NCBI GenBank assembly: GCA_964441735.1
Contig: CAYTVB010000014.1
Span: forward strand, 1-46,956
Direction of reading: 5' to 3'
Length of the DNA stretch: 46,956 nt
Source of the DNA: JASMTM01 sp964441735
GTDB taxonomy: Bacteria > Thermotogota > Thermotogae > Petrotogales > Kosmotogaceae
The notes under the pieces: generated by a model
Told to the model about the DNA's origin: nothing
Seen by the model: the letters and a program-made list of their open reading frames with translations, nothing else
The model's database searches: none
Position numbers and translations under genes: made by a program
Part shown: piece by piece, positions 9,123-18,108 of the stretch
Layout of the letters: each line of letters opens with the position of its first letter
Position numbering within the stretch: the stretch's first letter is position 1

Positions 9123-10499
9123 CTATTTAAGTAATCCCTTTTCTCCATATTGCGCATAATATTTATTGAGCGTTTTCTTTAACCAGATCCAAAGGATTAT
9201 TATTGAAACACCTTCTGAGATAGGAAATGCAAACCAGGTTGCATCCAGCCCAAATGCTCTACTAAGAATGTAAGCACCTGGTAAAAGAAAACCAATTTGC
9301 CTCATAACAGAAATGACAAGACTTGGCAATCCTTTTCCAATAGCCTGAAAAGTTGTCGAGCCGAGTATAGCCAATCCTATAACCGGGTAAGAATAGCTGA
9401 TCCTTTTTAAAGCTACTACTCCAATTTCGACTAACTCTGGATCACTATTAAACAATTTGATTAGCCCTTCAGGAAATAACTGGAAAACTAAGAACGCTAA
9501 AAAGGTAAAGCAGAAGGCAATTATCAGACTAATCTTCATTGTTTCTTTCATTCGATCAGGGTTTTCGTGTCCATAGTTATAACCCATTATTGGCATGTAA
9601 GCCTGGGCAAAACCGAAAATTGGCATTAGTACAAAAGACTGCAATCTGAAATAAATTCCTGTAACCGCTAAAGCAAGCGTGTTTAACCCGCCAATTATTC
9701 TATTTAATCCTCCGATCATAAAACTGGCCACGAATTGCATTACCATTGCTGGAAGAGCCACAGCGTATAAGTCTTTTATGATTTTGAATTCAAATTTGAA
9801 TTTTCTTATGTTAAGTCTTACCTGACTATCTTTGCTTAAAAGCGCGGCTGTTACAATTGTGCCTGATAAAGCTCTTGCGATCACAGTAGCGTAAGCTGCT
9901 CCTCTAATACCGAGATCAGGAAAGAACCATAACCCAAAGATGAGAAATGGATCAAGAATAATGTTAAAAACAGCTCCAACAATTAAGCCTATCATGGGTG
10001 CAATGGTGTTTCCCTGACCACGAAGTATGTTGTTGAATAACATTGGAATGAAAACAGCGATAGAACCTATCATAATTATTCTTATGTACTGAACTGTAAG
10101 ATCTATTAAGACCTCGCTATCTGTAAAAAGATTGACAATATCCCTGGTGAAGAAAATTCCAATCAATGAAATGACTATAGCGTAAAAGATTGAAATAAAA
10201 AAAACATGTTGTGCTACATTTTTAGCTTCATGTACGTTTTGTCTGCCAAGCAATCTGGATATCAGTGAACTAGTTCCAATTCCGGTACCGGCACCAAGAG
10301 CAATAATTATAAGTTGAATGGGGAATGCAAGAGAAAGCGCAGACAGTGCATCAGTGCTTAATCGACCGACGTAAATACTGTCAATTACATTGTATGTAGC
10401 CTGTACAGTCATTGATACAACCGATGGAATTGCCAGTTTAACTAAAAGTGGGAAAATTGCTTCATACCCCAATCTTTCAGATCGTCTGGTTAGTTTCAT
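9123..10499 (-). CDS. MATE family multidrug/cation antiporter
   Basis: A 458-residue integral membrane protein with about twelve helices in two homologous halves, the MATE layout. Typical stretches include YNVIDSIYVGRLSTDALSAL near the N-terminus and NNILRGQGNT in the middle. MATE proteins export drugs or metabolites in exchange for sodium or protons. The ATG at 10499 follows GGAGGTCATA. It is the first gene of the minus-strand group with the peptidase and DUF202 genes; 212 bases separate it from the divergent hydrolase. The substrate is unknown. Confidence 0.92.
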   Translation of the reverse strand: MKLTRRSERLGYEAIFPLLVKLAIPSVVSMTVQATYNVIDSIYVGRLSTDALSALSLAFPIQLIIIALGAGTGIGTSSLISRLLGRQNVHEAKNVAQHVFFISIFYAIVISLIGIFFTRDIVNLFTDSEVLIDLTVQYIRIIMIGSIAVFIPMLFNNILRGQGNTIAPMIGLIVGAVFNIILDPFLIFGLWFFPDLGIRGAAYATVIARALSGTIVTAALLSKDSQVRLNIRKFKFEFKIIKDLYAVALPAMVMQFVASFMIGGLNRIIGGLNTLALAVTGIYFRLQSFVLMPIFGFAQAYMPIMGYNYGHENPDRMKETMKISLIIAFCFTFLAFLVFQLFPEGLIKLFNSDPELVEIGVVALKRISYSYPVIGLAILGSTTFQAIGKGLPSLVISVMRQIGFLLPGAYILSRAFGLDATWFAFPISEGVSIIILWIWLKKTLNKYYAQYGEKGLLK

Positions 10500-10711
10500 T
10501 ATGACCTCCTGAACTTATGCAATGGGGTTTTGAGAAATGTTTTTACGCTCAAATATAATATTTACACCAAACCCTTGAATATTCACTATTTAATATAATA
10601 TATAATAATTACTCAAGATTTTTATTTTGGAAACCTTACAATTATTATTGTAGCAAATTAAAAAATAACTTTTAATCATTAAACCATAAAATGAGAGGGA
10701 AGGTGATTTTT

Positions 10712-11494
10712 TTGAATAATTTAAGAGTACATGGAAGAAATCCTTACATCGCAGCTGTAATTCATGGAGGCCCGGGTGCAGCTGGTAATATGCTGTGTGT
10801 AGCCAAAAGACTTTCTGAGGAATCTGGCATACTGGAACCATTACAAACCAAAAAAACGATTTCCGAGCTTATTAACGAACTAAAGACAAGCATAATAATG
10901 AAATGTAATAATCCCATAATACTGATTGGCCACTCCTGGGGTTCATGGTTATCTCTGATTTTTTCCACAGAGCATCCGGATTTAGTGAGAAAAATTGTTC
11001 TTGTTGGTTGCCCTCCTTTTAAGCAGACATATGCAGAAGAAATTATGAAGAATAGATTGGATAGATTATCTTCGGGAGAAAAGAAAACTATGATTTCACT
11101 GCTAAAAACATTCAATAACAGTAATGATTCTACAAGTGATTCAATCTTACTGAAACTGTTTAACAAAACGGATTCTTATGAACCAGTCTTTGAAAATAAT
11201 GAAACTGAGTTTAACAAGGAAATATACAAATCTATCTGGGATGAAGCCAGTGAGCTAAGAAAATCAGGTAAACTTCTGCACATCATTGAAAAAGTAAAAT
11301 GTCCCTTAACATTTATACATGGAGTATATGACCCGCATCCTCTTGATGGGGTTATCAATCCTTTGAATGAAAAGGTTAATGAATATATTCTCTATATATT
11401 AGAAAAATGTGGTCATACCCCATGGAATGAAAAGTATGCCCGCAGTGATTTTTTTGATATTCTTTTTAAAGAAATTAATTTTACACGATTCTGA
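10712..11494 (+). CDS. Alpha/beta hydrolase, proline iminopeptidase-like
   Basis: A 260-residue alpha/beta hydrolase. HGGPG (residues 18-22) forms the oxyanion loop characteristic of the S33 proline iminopeptidase group. The nucleophile is S75 in GHSWGS, the acid probably D207 (HGVYDPHP) and the histidine H235 (KCGHTPW). It is cytosolic, with no signal peptide. The start is probably the TTG at 10712, since AAGGTGAT lies six bases upstream; an in-frame ATG at 10691 has no ribosome site and would add seven residues. Its 3' end overlaps the convergent membrane-protein gene by 14 bases, with no terminator between. Peptidase versus esterase activity cannot be decided from sequence. Confidence 0.85.
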   Translation: MNNLRVHGRNPYIAAVIHGGPGAAGNMLCVAKRLSEESGILEPLQTKKTISELINELKTSIIMKCNNPIILIGHSWGSWLSLIFSTEHPDLVRKIVLVGCPPFKQTYAEEIMKNRLDRLSSGEKKTMISLLKTFNNSNDSTSDSILLKLFNKTDSYEPVFENNETEFNKEIYKSIWDEASELRKSGKLLHIIEKVKCPLTFIHGVYDPHPLDGVINPLNEKVNEYILYILEKCGHTPWNEKYARSDFFDILFKEINFTRF

Positions 11495-12119
11495 GCCTTG
11501 TTTTAATTTGCTGGTAATTTTTATAACTTACAAAAAGAGCAGCTGATGCCAGTGCAACTGCTAACAAAACCAGAAGTGAGCCAAAAAACAAATCTATTTT
11601 ATTAAAAAGAACAATTGCTACTGGAGCCATTCCTGCTACTCCGATAATCGTTGACAGCATCTGGGTTCCAAACGTATTTCCAGAACGTAAAATAGAATTT
11701 GGATTATCGATTTTTAGGGGTGAATTAGATATTATTGCCTTCATTCCCATGAGTGCTGCTGTTACATAGTACAAAATGAGAAATGGAAACAATACCAATC
11801 CTTTCCAGCTGATAAAACCAATTGAAGAGAGTACAATTAAGGTTAGAGCTATTACCCCAGCATTTAAAATAAGACAGACTACTAACTTAGCGTTAATCAG
11901 TGAAATTAATTTCACTGGTAGTGTTTTCGTAATGTCTAAAAAAGGAATTTCTCTACCCATTAAAAAAGCTGATTGAATTGTAACAAACATTATACTCATT
12001 AAGCTCATCATTAGAATACTCATTGTAGTTCCACTACCTGTAATACTTATTATTATTGCAAATATCACAGGATATACCAGTTTGATTTGATTGTAATTAT
12101 AATATAGTTTTTTCAACAA
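11481..12119 (-). CDS. Orphan membrane protein, possibly a truncated ABC-2-type permease
   Basis: A 212-residue protein with about six hydrophobic segments and a basic C-terminus. It resembles the C-terminal half of large ABC export permeases more than any complete family, but I cannot assign it firmly. The start is one of two adjacent TTG codons (12119 or 12116); an in-frame stop sits at 12123-12125 and the ribosome site is weak. No ABC ATPase gene adjoins it. Its end overlaps the convergent hydrolase by 14 bases. It may be the remnant of a longer transporter gene, or a small permease working with a distant ATPase. Confidence 0.55.
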   Translation of the reverse strand: MLKKLYYNYNQIKLVYPVIFAIIISITGSGTTMSILMMSLMSIMFVTIQSAFLMGREIPFLDITKTLPVKLISLINAKLVVCLILNAGVIALTLIVLSSIGFISWKGLVLFPFLILYYVTAALMGMKAIISNSPLKIDNPNSILRSGNTFGTQMLSTIIGVAGMAPVAIVLFNKIDLFFGSLLVLLAVALASAALFVSYKNYQQIKTRLRIV

Positions 12120-12277
12120 AAATTAAACCTTGTAAACCTTAAGTGAAATACTAGAGCTATTAAAAAATCTGTAAGTAGTATATCTTAAAATGTTTTATAA
12201 TTGAATTATTAACCAACGATTTTTTCAGGGGGGATTGTAGGTATTTTGGCAATATTTCTGCTGATTACCAAAAAAAT

Positions 12278-13069
12278 ATGAACGGAGTAGCATTTGCTGC
12301 AGGTGGTGCGAGAGGATTTACGCACATCGCTGTGTTGAAATTTCTAGAGGAAAATGACTTCGAAATCGATATTGTAACAGGTTCTTCAGCCGGTGCAATT
12401 GTAGCGGCACTTTACGCATTACATGGAAACTGGGAAAAAGTCTATACAGAGTTTTCTTCTGCTGTTGATGAGCAGCTCCCAATGATGAAAAAATATTTAA
12501 AGAAAATAGAAGGTCCAAATCTCTGGAGTATTCTTAACAGATCACTGGTAAGTACTGAAGAATATTATCCCTTCTATAAGAGGTTGTTTGGCAAAAAGAC
12601 TTTCTCTGACTGTAATAAAAAACTTGGAATAGTAGTTTATGATATCCTTTCTTTTGAAAGTATGCTGGTAACTGAAGGCTATCTGGTTGAAACTGTGATG
12701 GCAAGTTCTTCTGTTCCTGCTGTTTTCAAGCCAGTGAAGCTTGCTGGAACGGAAGTTCTTGATGGTGGTGTTACCTGTCCTGTTCCAACAACAGAAGCTA
12801 GAAGTCTGGGAGCAGATTTTGTTGTATCAAGTGATTTCGCTAAAGAAAAAAGTAATCAACCAGAGGATCAACTGGAACTTCTTTATTTTCTGGATCACTG
12901 GAAAGAGAACTATATAATAAATGAGGAACGGTCGAATAGTGATCTAATAATAAGCCACCCCGTTAATTATCAGTGGTATGAGTTTGAAAATTACGAAAAA
13001 ATATATCTTGAGGCACTTGAACAAATAAATAGCAGGAGAGATTATATTGAAAATATCATTCGGAGGTAA
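12278..13069 (+). CDS. Patatin-like phospholipase
   Basis: A 263-residue patatin-fold lipid acyl hydrolase in the size range of bacterial RssA/YchK-type proteins. GGARG (9-13) forms the oxyanion hole, S37 in GSSAG is the nucleophile, and D162 in DGG completes the Ser-Asp dyad. The likely substrates are phospholipid or neutral-lipid acyl esters; there is no signal peptide. The ATG at 12278 has no ribosome site directly before it; the only strong one, AGGGGGG at 12227-12233, is 44 bases upstream and precedes a tiny reading frame that ends across this start codon (ATGA). A second patatin gene overlaps the 3' end. Confidence 0.9.
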   Translation: MNGVAFAAGGARGFTHIAVLKFLEENDFEIDIVTGSSAGAIVAALYALHGNWEKVYTEFSSAVDEQLPMMKKYLKKIEGPNLWSILNRSLVSTEEYYPFYKRLFGKKTFSDCNKKLGIVVYDILSFESMLVTEGYLVETVMASSSVPAVFKPVKLAGTEVLDGGVTCPVPTTEARSLGADFVVSSDFAKEKSNQPEDQLELLYFLDHWKENYIINEERSNSDLIISHPVNYQWYEFENYEKIYLEALEQINSRRDYIENIIRR

Positions 13070-13784
13070 TTCTGTTCTTTATTTTTCCATTCCGGGAGCA
13101 CTAAAAGCTTTTCAGGAAAATAACATTGAATTTGAAGAGATTCACTGTACAGGTTTTTCATGTATTCCCGCTTTTTTAACTATGTTTTATGGCTCACCTG
13201 ATAGAGCATTTAATATTGTACGGAAAATCTGGAAAGACATTGAAAAAAGTTTCTATAATCCTGAAGGTTACGCTCTTCCGGGTGTAGTTGAGATTTTGAG
13301 AACACTGTATAGGTTTGGAGATCCAATGAGAGGAGTTCTATCACATAAGACACTGGAGGATTTTACTGAAGAATACTTCCCTGAAGGAGATTTATCAGAG
13401 ATTCCCGAATTGAAAATTCATGCATTCAATTTATCTAAGTACCAGGATGAAGTAATGGATTGCAGTATAAGGAAAGCCATAAATAGAACGCTTTCTTTTC
13501 CTGTACAGTTTGCTCCATACGATAATTATGTATCTGGTAGCAGTATATATGGTATTCCCGATGGAGATTTATTGTTTTTGTTGAAACATGAGCATAAAGT
13601 AAAACCGCGTCATGCATTAGATTATCTTTTTCTTTCAACCAAGGCTCGTACTCAAGAAATAGAAAACATTAAAAAGAAAAGAAGCAACTATGTTTTCGAA
13701 AGTTACTATGATAATTCCAATCCAGATAATCTTGTTACCAAAATTTACAATGACACAAAGAAATGGATTAGTACCAACCTTTAA
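13047..13784 (+). CDS. Divergent patatin-like protein, paralogue of the preceding gene
   Basis: A 245-residue protein aligned by eye to the patatin upstream: FGGNSVLYFSIPGALKAF matches FAAGGARGFTHIAVLKFL. The lipase box is altered to GFSCI (S38, second glycine lost) and the oxyanion GGARG becomes GGNSV, yet S38 and a DG pair (D172, PDGD) remain. It could be a weakened enzyme, one with altered specificity, or a partner of the first patatin. The TTG start at 13047 lies inside the preceding gene (23-base overlap) behind AGGAGAG, so translation is probably coupled. A tandem active plus degenerate pair hints at a two-subunit unit. Confidence 0.75.
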   Translation: MKISFGGNSVLYFSIPGALKAFQENNIEFEEIHCTGFSCIPAFLTMFYGSPDRAFNIVRKIWKDIEKSFYNPEGYALPGVVEILRTLYRFGDPMRGVLSHKTLEDFTEEYFPEGDLSEIPELKIHAFNLSKYQDEVMDCSIRKAINRTLSFPVQFAPYDNYVSGSSIYGIPDGDLLFLLKHEHKVKPRHALDYLFLSTKARTQEIENIKKKRSNYVFESYYDNSNPDNLVTKIYNDTKKWISTNL

Positions 13785-13959
13785 ACAGGGCTTTTTTCAT
13801 CTATCTGCCAATGTTATCTTCCAAATTTAGAAATATTGGAATTATTTAACTCTTATCATGAACATGAAAAAGAAAATTTCTCGTAATTGCATTTAATTCT
13901 TCCTAGACAAGTATTATCAAATCACATTTAGTTTGATAAATATGATAAATTTATGAAAT

Positions 13960-13977
13960 AATGTTATCGGTAACATT
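13960..13977 (+). promoter_or_regulatory. LacI-family operator (autoregulatory)
   Basis: The 18-bp inverted repeat AATGTTATCGGTAACATT has a central CG and one mismatched pair, the classic layout of LacI/GalR-type operators. It lies eight bases before the start of the LacI-family gene and overlaps its probable promoter-leader region, so the regulator should repress its own gene and the sugar operon behind it. A possible minus-35 (TTGATA, 13933-13938) lies upstream, but the minus-10 is unclear. Confidence 0.8.
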
Positions 13978-13985
13978 GGAGGGCG

Positions 13986-14999
13986 ATGGCGATAATGATC
14001 AAGAAAAAAGTAACCATTTCGAAAATTGCTCAAGATGCCGGGGTTTCTAAAATGACTGTTTCAAGGGCTATTAATAACCCCGAAAAACTTAAACGAAGCA
14101 CTCTTCTAAAAATACTTAATTCAATGAAAAAGCATGGATATAAACCTCGTTTTATAGCAAGGGTTATGGCTGGAAGTAGATCCAATACATTTGGTTTGAT
14201 CGTAAAATCAAATCAGGATTTTGTTATCCCACCTTTTTACGGAGAATGTGTTCGAGGAGCTTCGGAATGGTTTAAAAGTCAGGATTATCGATCTGTCCTT
14301 TTTAATATGTCTGATGAGCAAAGCAGGTCTCTTTTTCTCGATTACGTTAATTCAGGTTTGATAGATGGTCTTATACTCTTTGAAGGTTCGCATGATAAAT
14401 CTTTACTAAAGACATTTAAAAATAATGATATTCCAGTTGTGTTGGTTGGCGAAAATATTGAAGATGAACATGAGTTTTTCTCTGTGTTTTCAGATAATTA
14501 TGAAGGAGCAAAGGCAGCTGTTGATTATCTAATACGGAAGGGAAATGAACATATTTTTCATATTACCGGAAAGGGAAGTAAACCATCATATTCCGAGAGA
14601 TTGAGGGCATATAATGAAACACTAAAACATAACGGACTTGAATCAACAGTAATAAGAACTGAAAATTCCTTTCAAGGGGGTATAAAGGCAGTGGAGAACA
14701 TTCTTGAAAGTGGTAAAGAATTCGATGCGCTTTTTTGCTTTTCTGATCTCATGGCTATTGGGGCAGTGAGAATACTTCTTGAAAAGGGATATAAAATTCC
14801 TGGTGATGTAAGAGTAATTGGTTATGACAGTATAAAATTGTCTGATTACGTTTATCCTTCATTGACATCAATTTCTCAAAATATGAAGATGATGGGAGAA
14901 CTTGCAGCAAAAACGCTTTTTCAAATAATAAGTGGTGTAGAACCTTCAAGTAAAAAGTTAAAAGTTCCTACACAACTTGTTATAAAGGAAAGCGCTTAA
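13986..14999 (+). CDS. LacI-family transcriptional regulator
   Basis: A 337-residue regulator. The N-terminal helix-turn-helix (VTISKIAQDAGVSKMTVSRAINN) is followed by the hinge helix and a periplasmic-binding-protein-like effector domain (about 65-337) that would bind a sugar. It carries an operator palindrome just upstream. It is followed 29 bases later by a sugar ABC transporter and two glycosyltransferases, which are its likely targets. Two in-frame ATGs (13986 and 13995) share the GGAGGG site at 13978-13983; spacing is slightly short for the first and long for the second, so the start is uncertain by three residues. Confidence 0.93.
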   Translation: MAIMIKKKVTISKIAQDAGVSKMTVSRAINNPEKLKRSTLLKILNSMKKHGYKPRFIARVMAGSRSNTFGLIVKSNQDFVIPPFYGECVRGASEWFKSQDYRSVLFNMSDEQSRSLFLDYVNSGLIDGLILFEGSHDKSLLKTFKNNDIPVVLVGENIEDEHEFFSVFSDNYEGAKAAVDYLIRKGNEHIFHITGKGSKPSYSERLRAYNETLKHNGLESTVIRTENSFQGGIKAVENILESGKEFDALFCFSDLMAIGAVRILLEKGYKIPGDVRVIGYDSIKLSDYVYPSLTSISQNMKMMGELAAKTLFQIISGVEPSSKKLKVPTQLVIKESA

Positions 15000-15028
15000 A
15001 TAGCAAAAACTTTTTGGGAGGTGTGAGT

Positions 15029-16297
15029 ATGAAGAAGTTAGTTACTATTTTGTTTTTTGTGGTAATTGTTACCGGTATCATTTCAGCGACAACAATTGAC
15101 TTTATGATGATGAGTGGTTCCGGTGCAAGAGAGTTTGCTGAAGAAGCTGTTGCACTATTTAAAGAAGAAACAGGTATTGATGTGAATGTTGAATTCACAA
15201 GCTGGGGTGAAGGATGGACAAAGCTAATGGCTATGGTAGCATCCGGAGAAGGACCCGATGTAACTCAGGTTGGCACTACCTGGGTTGGCGCACTTCAGGC
15301 AACAGGAGCCTTTGAAAATTTAACAGGTAATGCAGGCTATTTCGGAGGAGCAGATAATTTTCTTGGTGGTCCCTGGTCAACAACAGGATACAATAATGAA
15401 GTATTTGCTATACCATGGTTTGCAGATATCAGGGCTCTGGTTTACAGAAAAGATTTAATGGAAAAATATGATCTTCCCAATCCTCCACAAACATGGGGCG
15501 ACTTATTGTATGCTTCCATTGTTTTGAAAGAAAAAGGAGAAATTGATTATCCTGTCGGGCTAAGAGGTAAGGGCAACGGCCATTATGTAGGAAGTTTTCT
15601 CTGGCAAAATAACACTGATATAATTTCGGAAGATGGAGAAGAGGTTATACTGGATTCTGAAAAGGCTTTTGAATCAGTTAAGTTCTGGGCTGATATGCTC
15701 AATGAATATGAAGTTATGTCTCCTTCTCTCGCAGAAATGGGACACAATGAAATCTGTGTTTCGTTCTTCAATGGGAATGTTGCATTCATGTATCCCGGAC
15801 CGTGGTTTGTGCTTAAAGTTGAATCTGAAATTTCTGAAGAATGGCTTGAAAGTGGAAAAGTTGGAGTAGCACTTCAACCTGGCAAAAATAGAGACTTGAG
15901 AACGGGCTTTGTTGGTGGAAGCGATCTAATGATTTCTGTAAGTTCAAACAAGAAAGAAGCAGCAAAAAAATGGGTTAAATTTCTTATGAAACCTGAGATT
16001 CAAGCGTTGATCGCTGAGAAAATGTTTGTTTCACCAACGGTTAAAGCGGCATACAAAGAACCATTCTTTGACAATGAACCATATGCTGAAATGTGGGATT
16101 CATTTGAAGAAATTGGAAATGCTGGCTCTCACTATCCCATACATCCTGCATGGGGTGCAATGGAAAGATTCGTACCTGAAATAATTGTCGATGTCTTTAG
16201 CGCATATGCTAATGGCACACTTAATGATTCCAAGATTGAATCATTGCTCGAGCAGTATGATGACGAATTGCAGAACGCACTGGATTCATATAAGTAA
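15029..16297 (+). CDS. Sugar ABC transporter, extracellular solute-binding protein (family 1)
   Basis: A 422-residue MalE/UgpB-type binding protein. It has a signal peptide (MKKLVTILFFVVIVTGIISA) without a lipobox cysteine, so it is probably periplasmic rather than lipid-anchored. The rest matches family 1 carbohydrate-binding proteins, with aromatic residues suited to sugar stacking. The ATG at 15029 is behind GGGAGG at seven bases; a TTG at 15014 is not used. It is the first transporter gene after the LacI regulator, and a stable hairpin follows, which would keep its message in excess over the permeases. The sugar is not identifiable. Confidence 0.92.
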   Translation: MKKLVTILFFVVIVTGIISATTIDFMMMSGSGAREFAEEAVALFKEETGIDVNVEFTSWGEGWTKLMAMVASGEGPDVTQVGTTWVGALQATGAFENLTGNAGYFGGADNFLGGPWSTTGYNNEVFAIPWFADIRALVYRKDLMEKYDLPNPPQTWGDLLYASIVLKEKGEIDYPVGLRGKGNGHYVGSFLWQNNTDIISEDGEEVILDSEKAFESVKFWADMLNEYEVMSPSLAEMGHNEICVSFFNGNVAFMYPGPWFVLKVESEISEEWLESGKVGVALQPGKNRDLRTGFVGGSDLMISVSSNKKEAAKKWVKFLMKPEIQALIAEKMFVSPTVKAAYKEPFFDNEPYAEMWDSFEEIGNAGSHYPIHPAWGAMERFVPEIIVDVFSAYANGTLNDSKIESLLEQYDDELQNALDSYK

Positions 16298-16310
16298 TAA
16301 CTGATTTTCC

Positions 16311-16330
16311 GGGGAGGGTAGCTCCTCCCC
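16311..16330 (+). terminator. Attenuator-type hairpin between binding protein and permease genes
   Basis: GGGGAGG (16311-16317) pairs with CCTCCCC (16324-16330) around a six-base loop, followed by ATTTATCTTTT. The poor T tract suggests partial termination or 3' end protection rather than full stop. That would give more binding protein than permease, as is seen after malE-type genes. Confidence 0.65.
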
Positions 16331-16355
16331 ATTTATCTTTTAGAGGTGAAATTGA

Positions 16356-17252
16356 ATGGCTGCGATAAATACCAAAAATAAATCGTTTGCATACAGAATG
16401 ATATTACCGGCCATAATTCTTTCTATCATTGTGCATTTTTTGCCAACCATATGGGGCGTATTAATCAGTTTTAGGAAGCTCAATGTTTATTATATTAGAG
16501 ACTGGACAACAGCTCCATTTGTTGGATTTGCAAATTACGAAAGAGCCATGAGCAGTCTCGGTTCAGTGTTCTGGACTTCGCTTGGTTACACGACTATCTT
16601 TGTTATTCTGTCAGTTATAGGTTGTTTTCTATTCGGAATACTTGGAGCCATATTGTTGAATAAAGATTTTCCAGGAAGAAATTTAATAAGAGGGCTGTTA
16701 CTTATTCCATTTATCTTACCAGGTGTGGTTAGTCTAACAAACTTAAGATTCATGCTTTTACGCGATTGGGGAATTGTAAATTCGCTTCTTTTACAGATTG
16801 GAATAATTGATGAACCAATTTCATGGCTTACGGGAAGAATGGCTCTGGTTACAATAATCGTTGGTAATATCTGGATACGCTGGCCGCTCTGGTTCATTAC
16901 ATTACTGGCGGGACTGCAGAGTATTCCAGGCGAACTGTATGAAGCTGCAAAGGTAGATGGTGCTACAAGATGGCAAACCTTCAGAAAAATAACCCTGCCA
17001 TCAATTTCACCTGTAATAACGATACTTACAGTACTCACTGCTTTATGGTCCTTTAATAACTTCAATGTCCCATTTATTTTGACAGGGGGTTCTCCATCGG
17101 AAGAAGCAAATATTCTATCCCTAAATATCTGGATCAGATCATTCAGAAACTGGGATTTTGGCATGGGTGCCGCAATGAGTGTTGTAATGATGCTATTTAT
17201 GCTTGTACTAATAATGACATACCTTCGTCTCTCTAAATTGGAGGAAGCATAA
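16356..17252 (+). CDS. Sugar ABC transporter permease (MalF/UgpA type)
   Basis: A 298-residue inner-membrane permease with six predicted helices and the EAA loop (EAAKVDGATRWQTFRKITLP) that contacts the ATPase. It follows the binding protein and overlaps the next permease by one base (TAATG). The ATG is behind AGAGGTGA. It forms the membrane channel with its partner. No ATPase gene is present in the operon, so an ATPase encoded elsewhere, of the MsmK/UgpC kind that serves several importers, must energise it. Confidence 0.92.
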   Translation: MAAINTKNKSFAYRMILPAIILSIIVHFLPTIWGVLISFRKLNVYYIRDWTTAPFVGFANYERAMSSLGSVFWTSLGYTTIFVILSVIGCFLFGILGAILLNKDFPGRNLIRGLLLIPFILPGVVSLTNLRFMLLRDWGIVNSLLLQIGIIDEPISWLTGRMALVTIIVGNIWIRWPLWFITLLAGLQSIPGELYEAAKVDGATRWQTFRKITLPSISPVITILTVLTALWSFNNFNVPFILTGGSPSEEANILSLNIWIRSFRNWDFGMGAAMSVVMMLFMLVLIMTYLRLSKLEEA

Positions 17253-18097
17253 TGAAAGAACCTAAGAGGATTATATTTTTTAGAATATGTGGAATAGTCT
17301 TTTTGCTAATCTTTGTGTTGTTTCCGATATATTGGCTGGTAATATCTTCTTTAAAATACCCAACAGACATTCACACAATGCATCCGAGTATATTCCCTGA
17401 TAGATTGAGATTTGAAAATTATCTTGAAATCTGGAAGACTGTCCCACTGGGAAGATACTTTAAAAACAGTATTATCGTTTCAGTTTCATCCATGATTCTT
17501 GCTACCATTGTGTCAACATTTGCAGGATATTCTCTTTCGAAATTCAGATATCCTGGTAGAAAGGCAATAGGAACATCATTTCTTATTACTCAGATGTTTC
17601 CTGGTATTTTGTTTCTGTTACCCTACTACTTAATTTTTATATGGATAAAAAATGAGTTGGGTATTGCGCTTGTTGGTACGTATCCTGGTTTAATAATAAC
17701 GTATACCGCGTTTGTTGCACCCTTTGCTATATGGGTTATGAGAGGCTATTTTGACACTGTACCGTCTGAACTGAGAGAAGCAGCGTTGATTGATGGATGT
17801 GGTAATTTTAAAGCATTCGTTAGGATTATCCTTCCTACTGCCAAACCTGGTATAGTTACTGTAGCGATACTATCATTTATGAAAGCATGGAATGAGGTTC
17901 TTTTTGCGACTGTTCTAACAAACAACGAAACACGAACATTACCTCTTGGATTGTATGAATTTCAAACTCAGTTTCAATCATCCTGGCATTTAATTATGGC
18001 TGCCGGAGTAATGATATCTGTGCCAGTAATTATTTTCTTCACATTTCTTCAAAAGCATTTGGTTACTGGTTTTACTTCAGGTGCAGTAAAAGGATAG
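17252..18097 (+). CDS. Sugar ABC transporter permease (MalG/UgpE type)
   Basis: A 281-residue permease with six helices and the EAA loop (EAALIDGCGNFKAFVRIILP). It is the second half of the channel formed with the preceding gene, whose stop codon shares its first base. The C-terminus (FLQKHLVTGFTSGAVKG) is the usual MalG-type ending. An AGGAGGG site for the following glycosyltransferase overlaps its stop codon region. Confidence 0.93.
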   Translation: MKEPKRIIFFRICGIVFLLIFVLFPIYWLVISSLKYPTDIHTMHPSIFPDRLRFENYLEIWKTVPLGRYFKNSIIVSVSSMILATIVSTFAGYSLSKFRYPGRKAIGTSFLITQMFPGILFLLPYYLIFIWIKNELGIALVGTYPGLIITYTAFVAPFAIWVMRGYFDTVPSELREAALIDGCGNFKAFVRIILPTAKPGIVTVAILSFMKAWNEVLFATVLTNNETRTLPLGLYEFQTQFQSSWHLIMAAGVMISVPVIIFFTFLQKHLVTGFTSGAVKG

Positions 18098-18108
18098 GAG
18101 GGATTATT

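Noticed and set aside
16586..17164. Open frame of 192 codons on the minus strand within the sugar permease gene
   Set aside because: It is a shadow of the permease, which has clear EAA-loop homology, a ribosome site and operon position.
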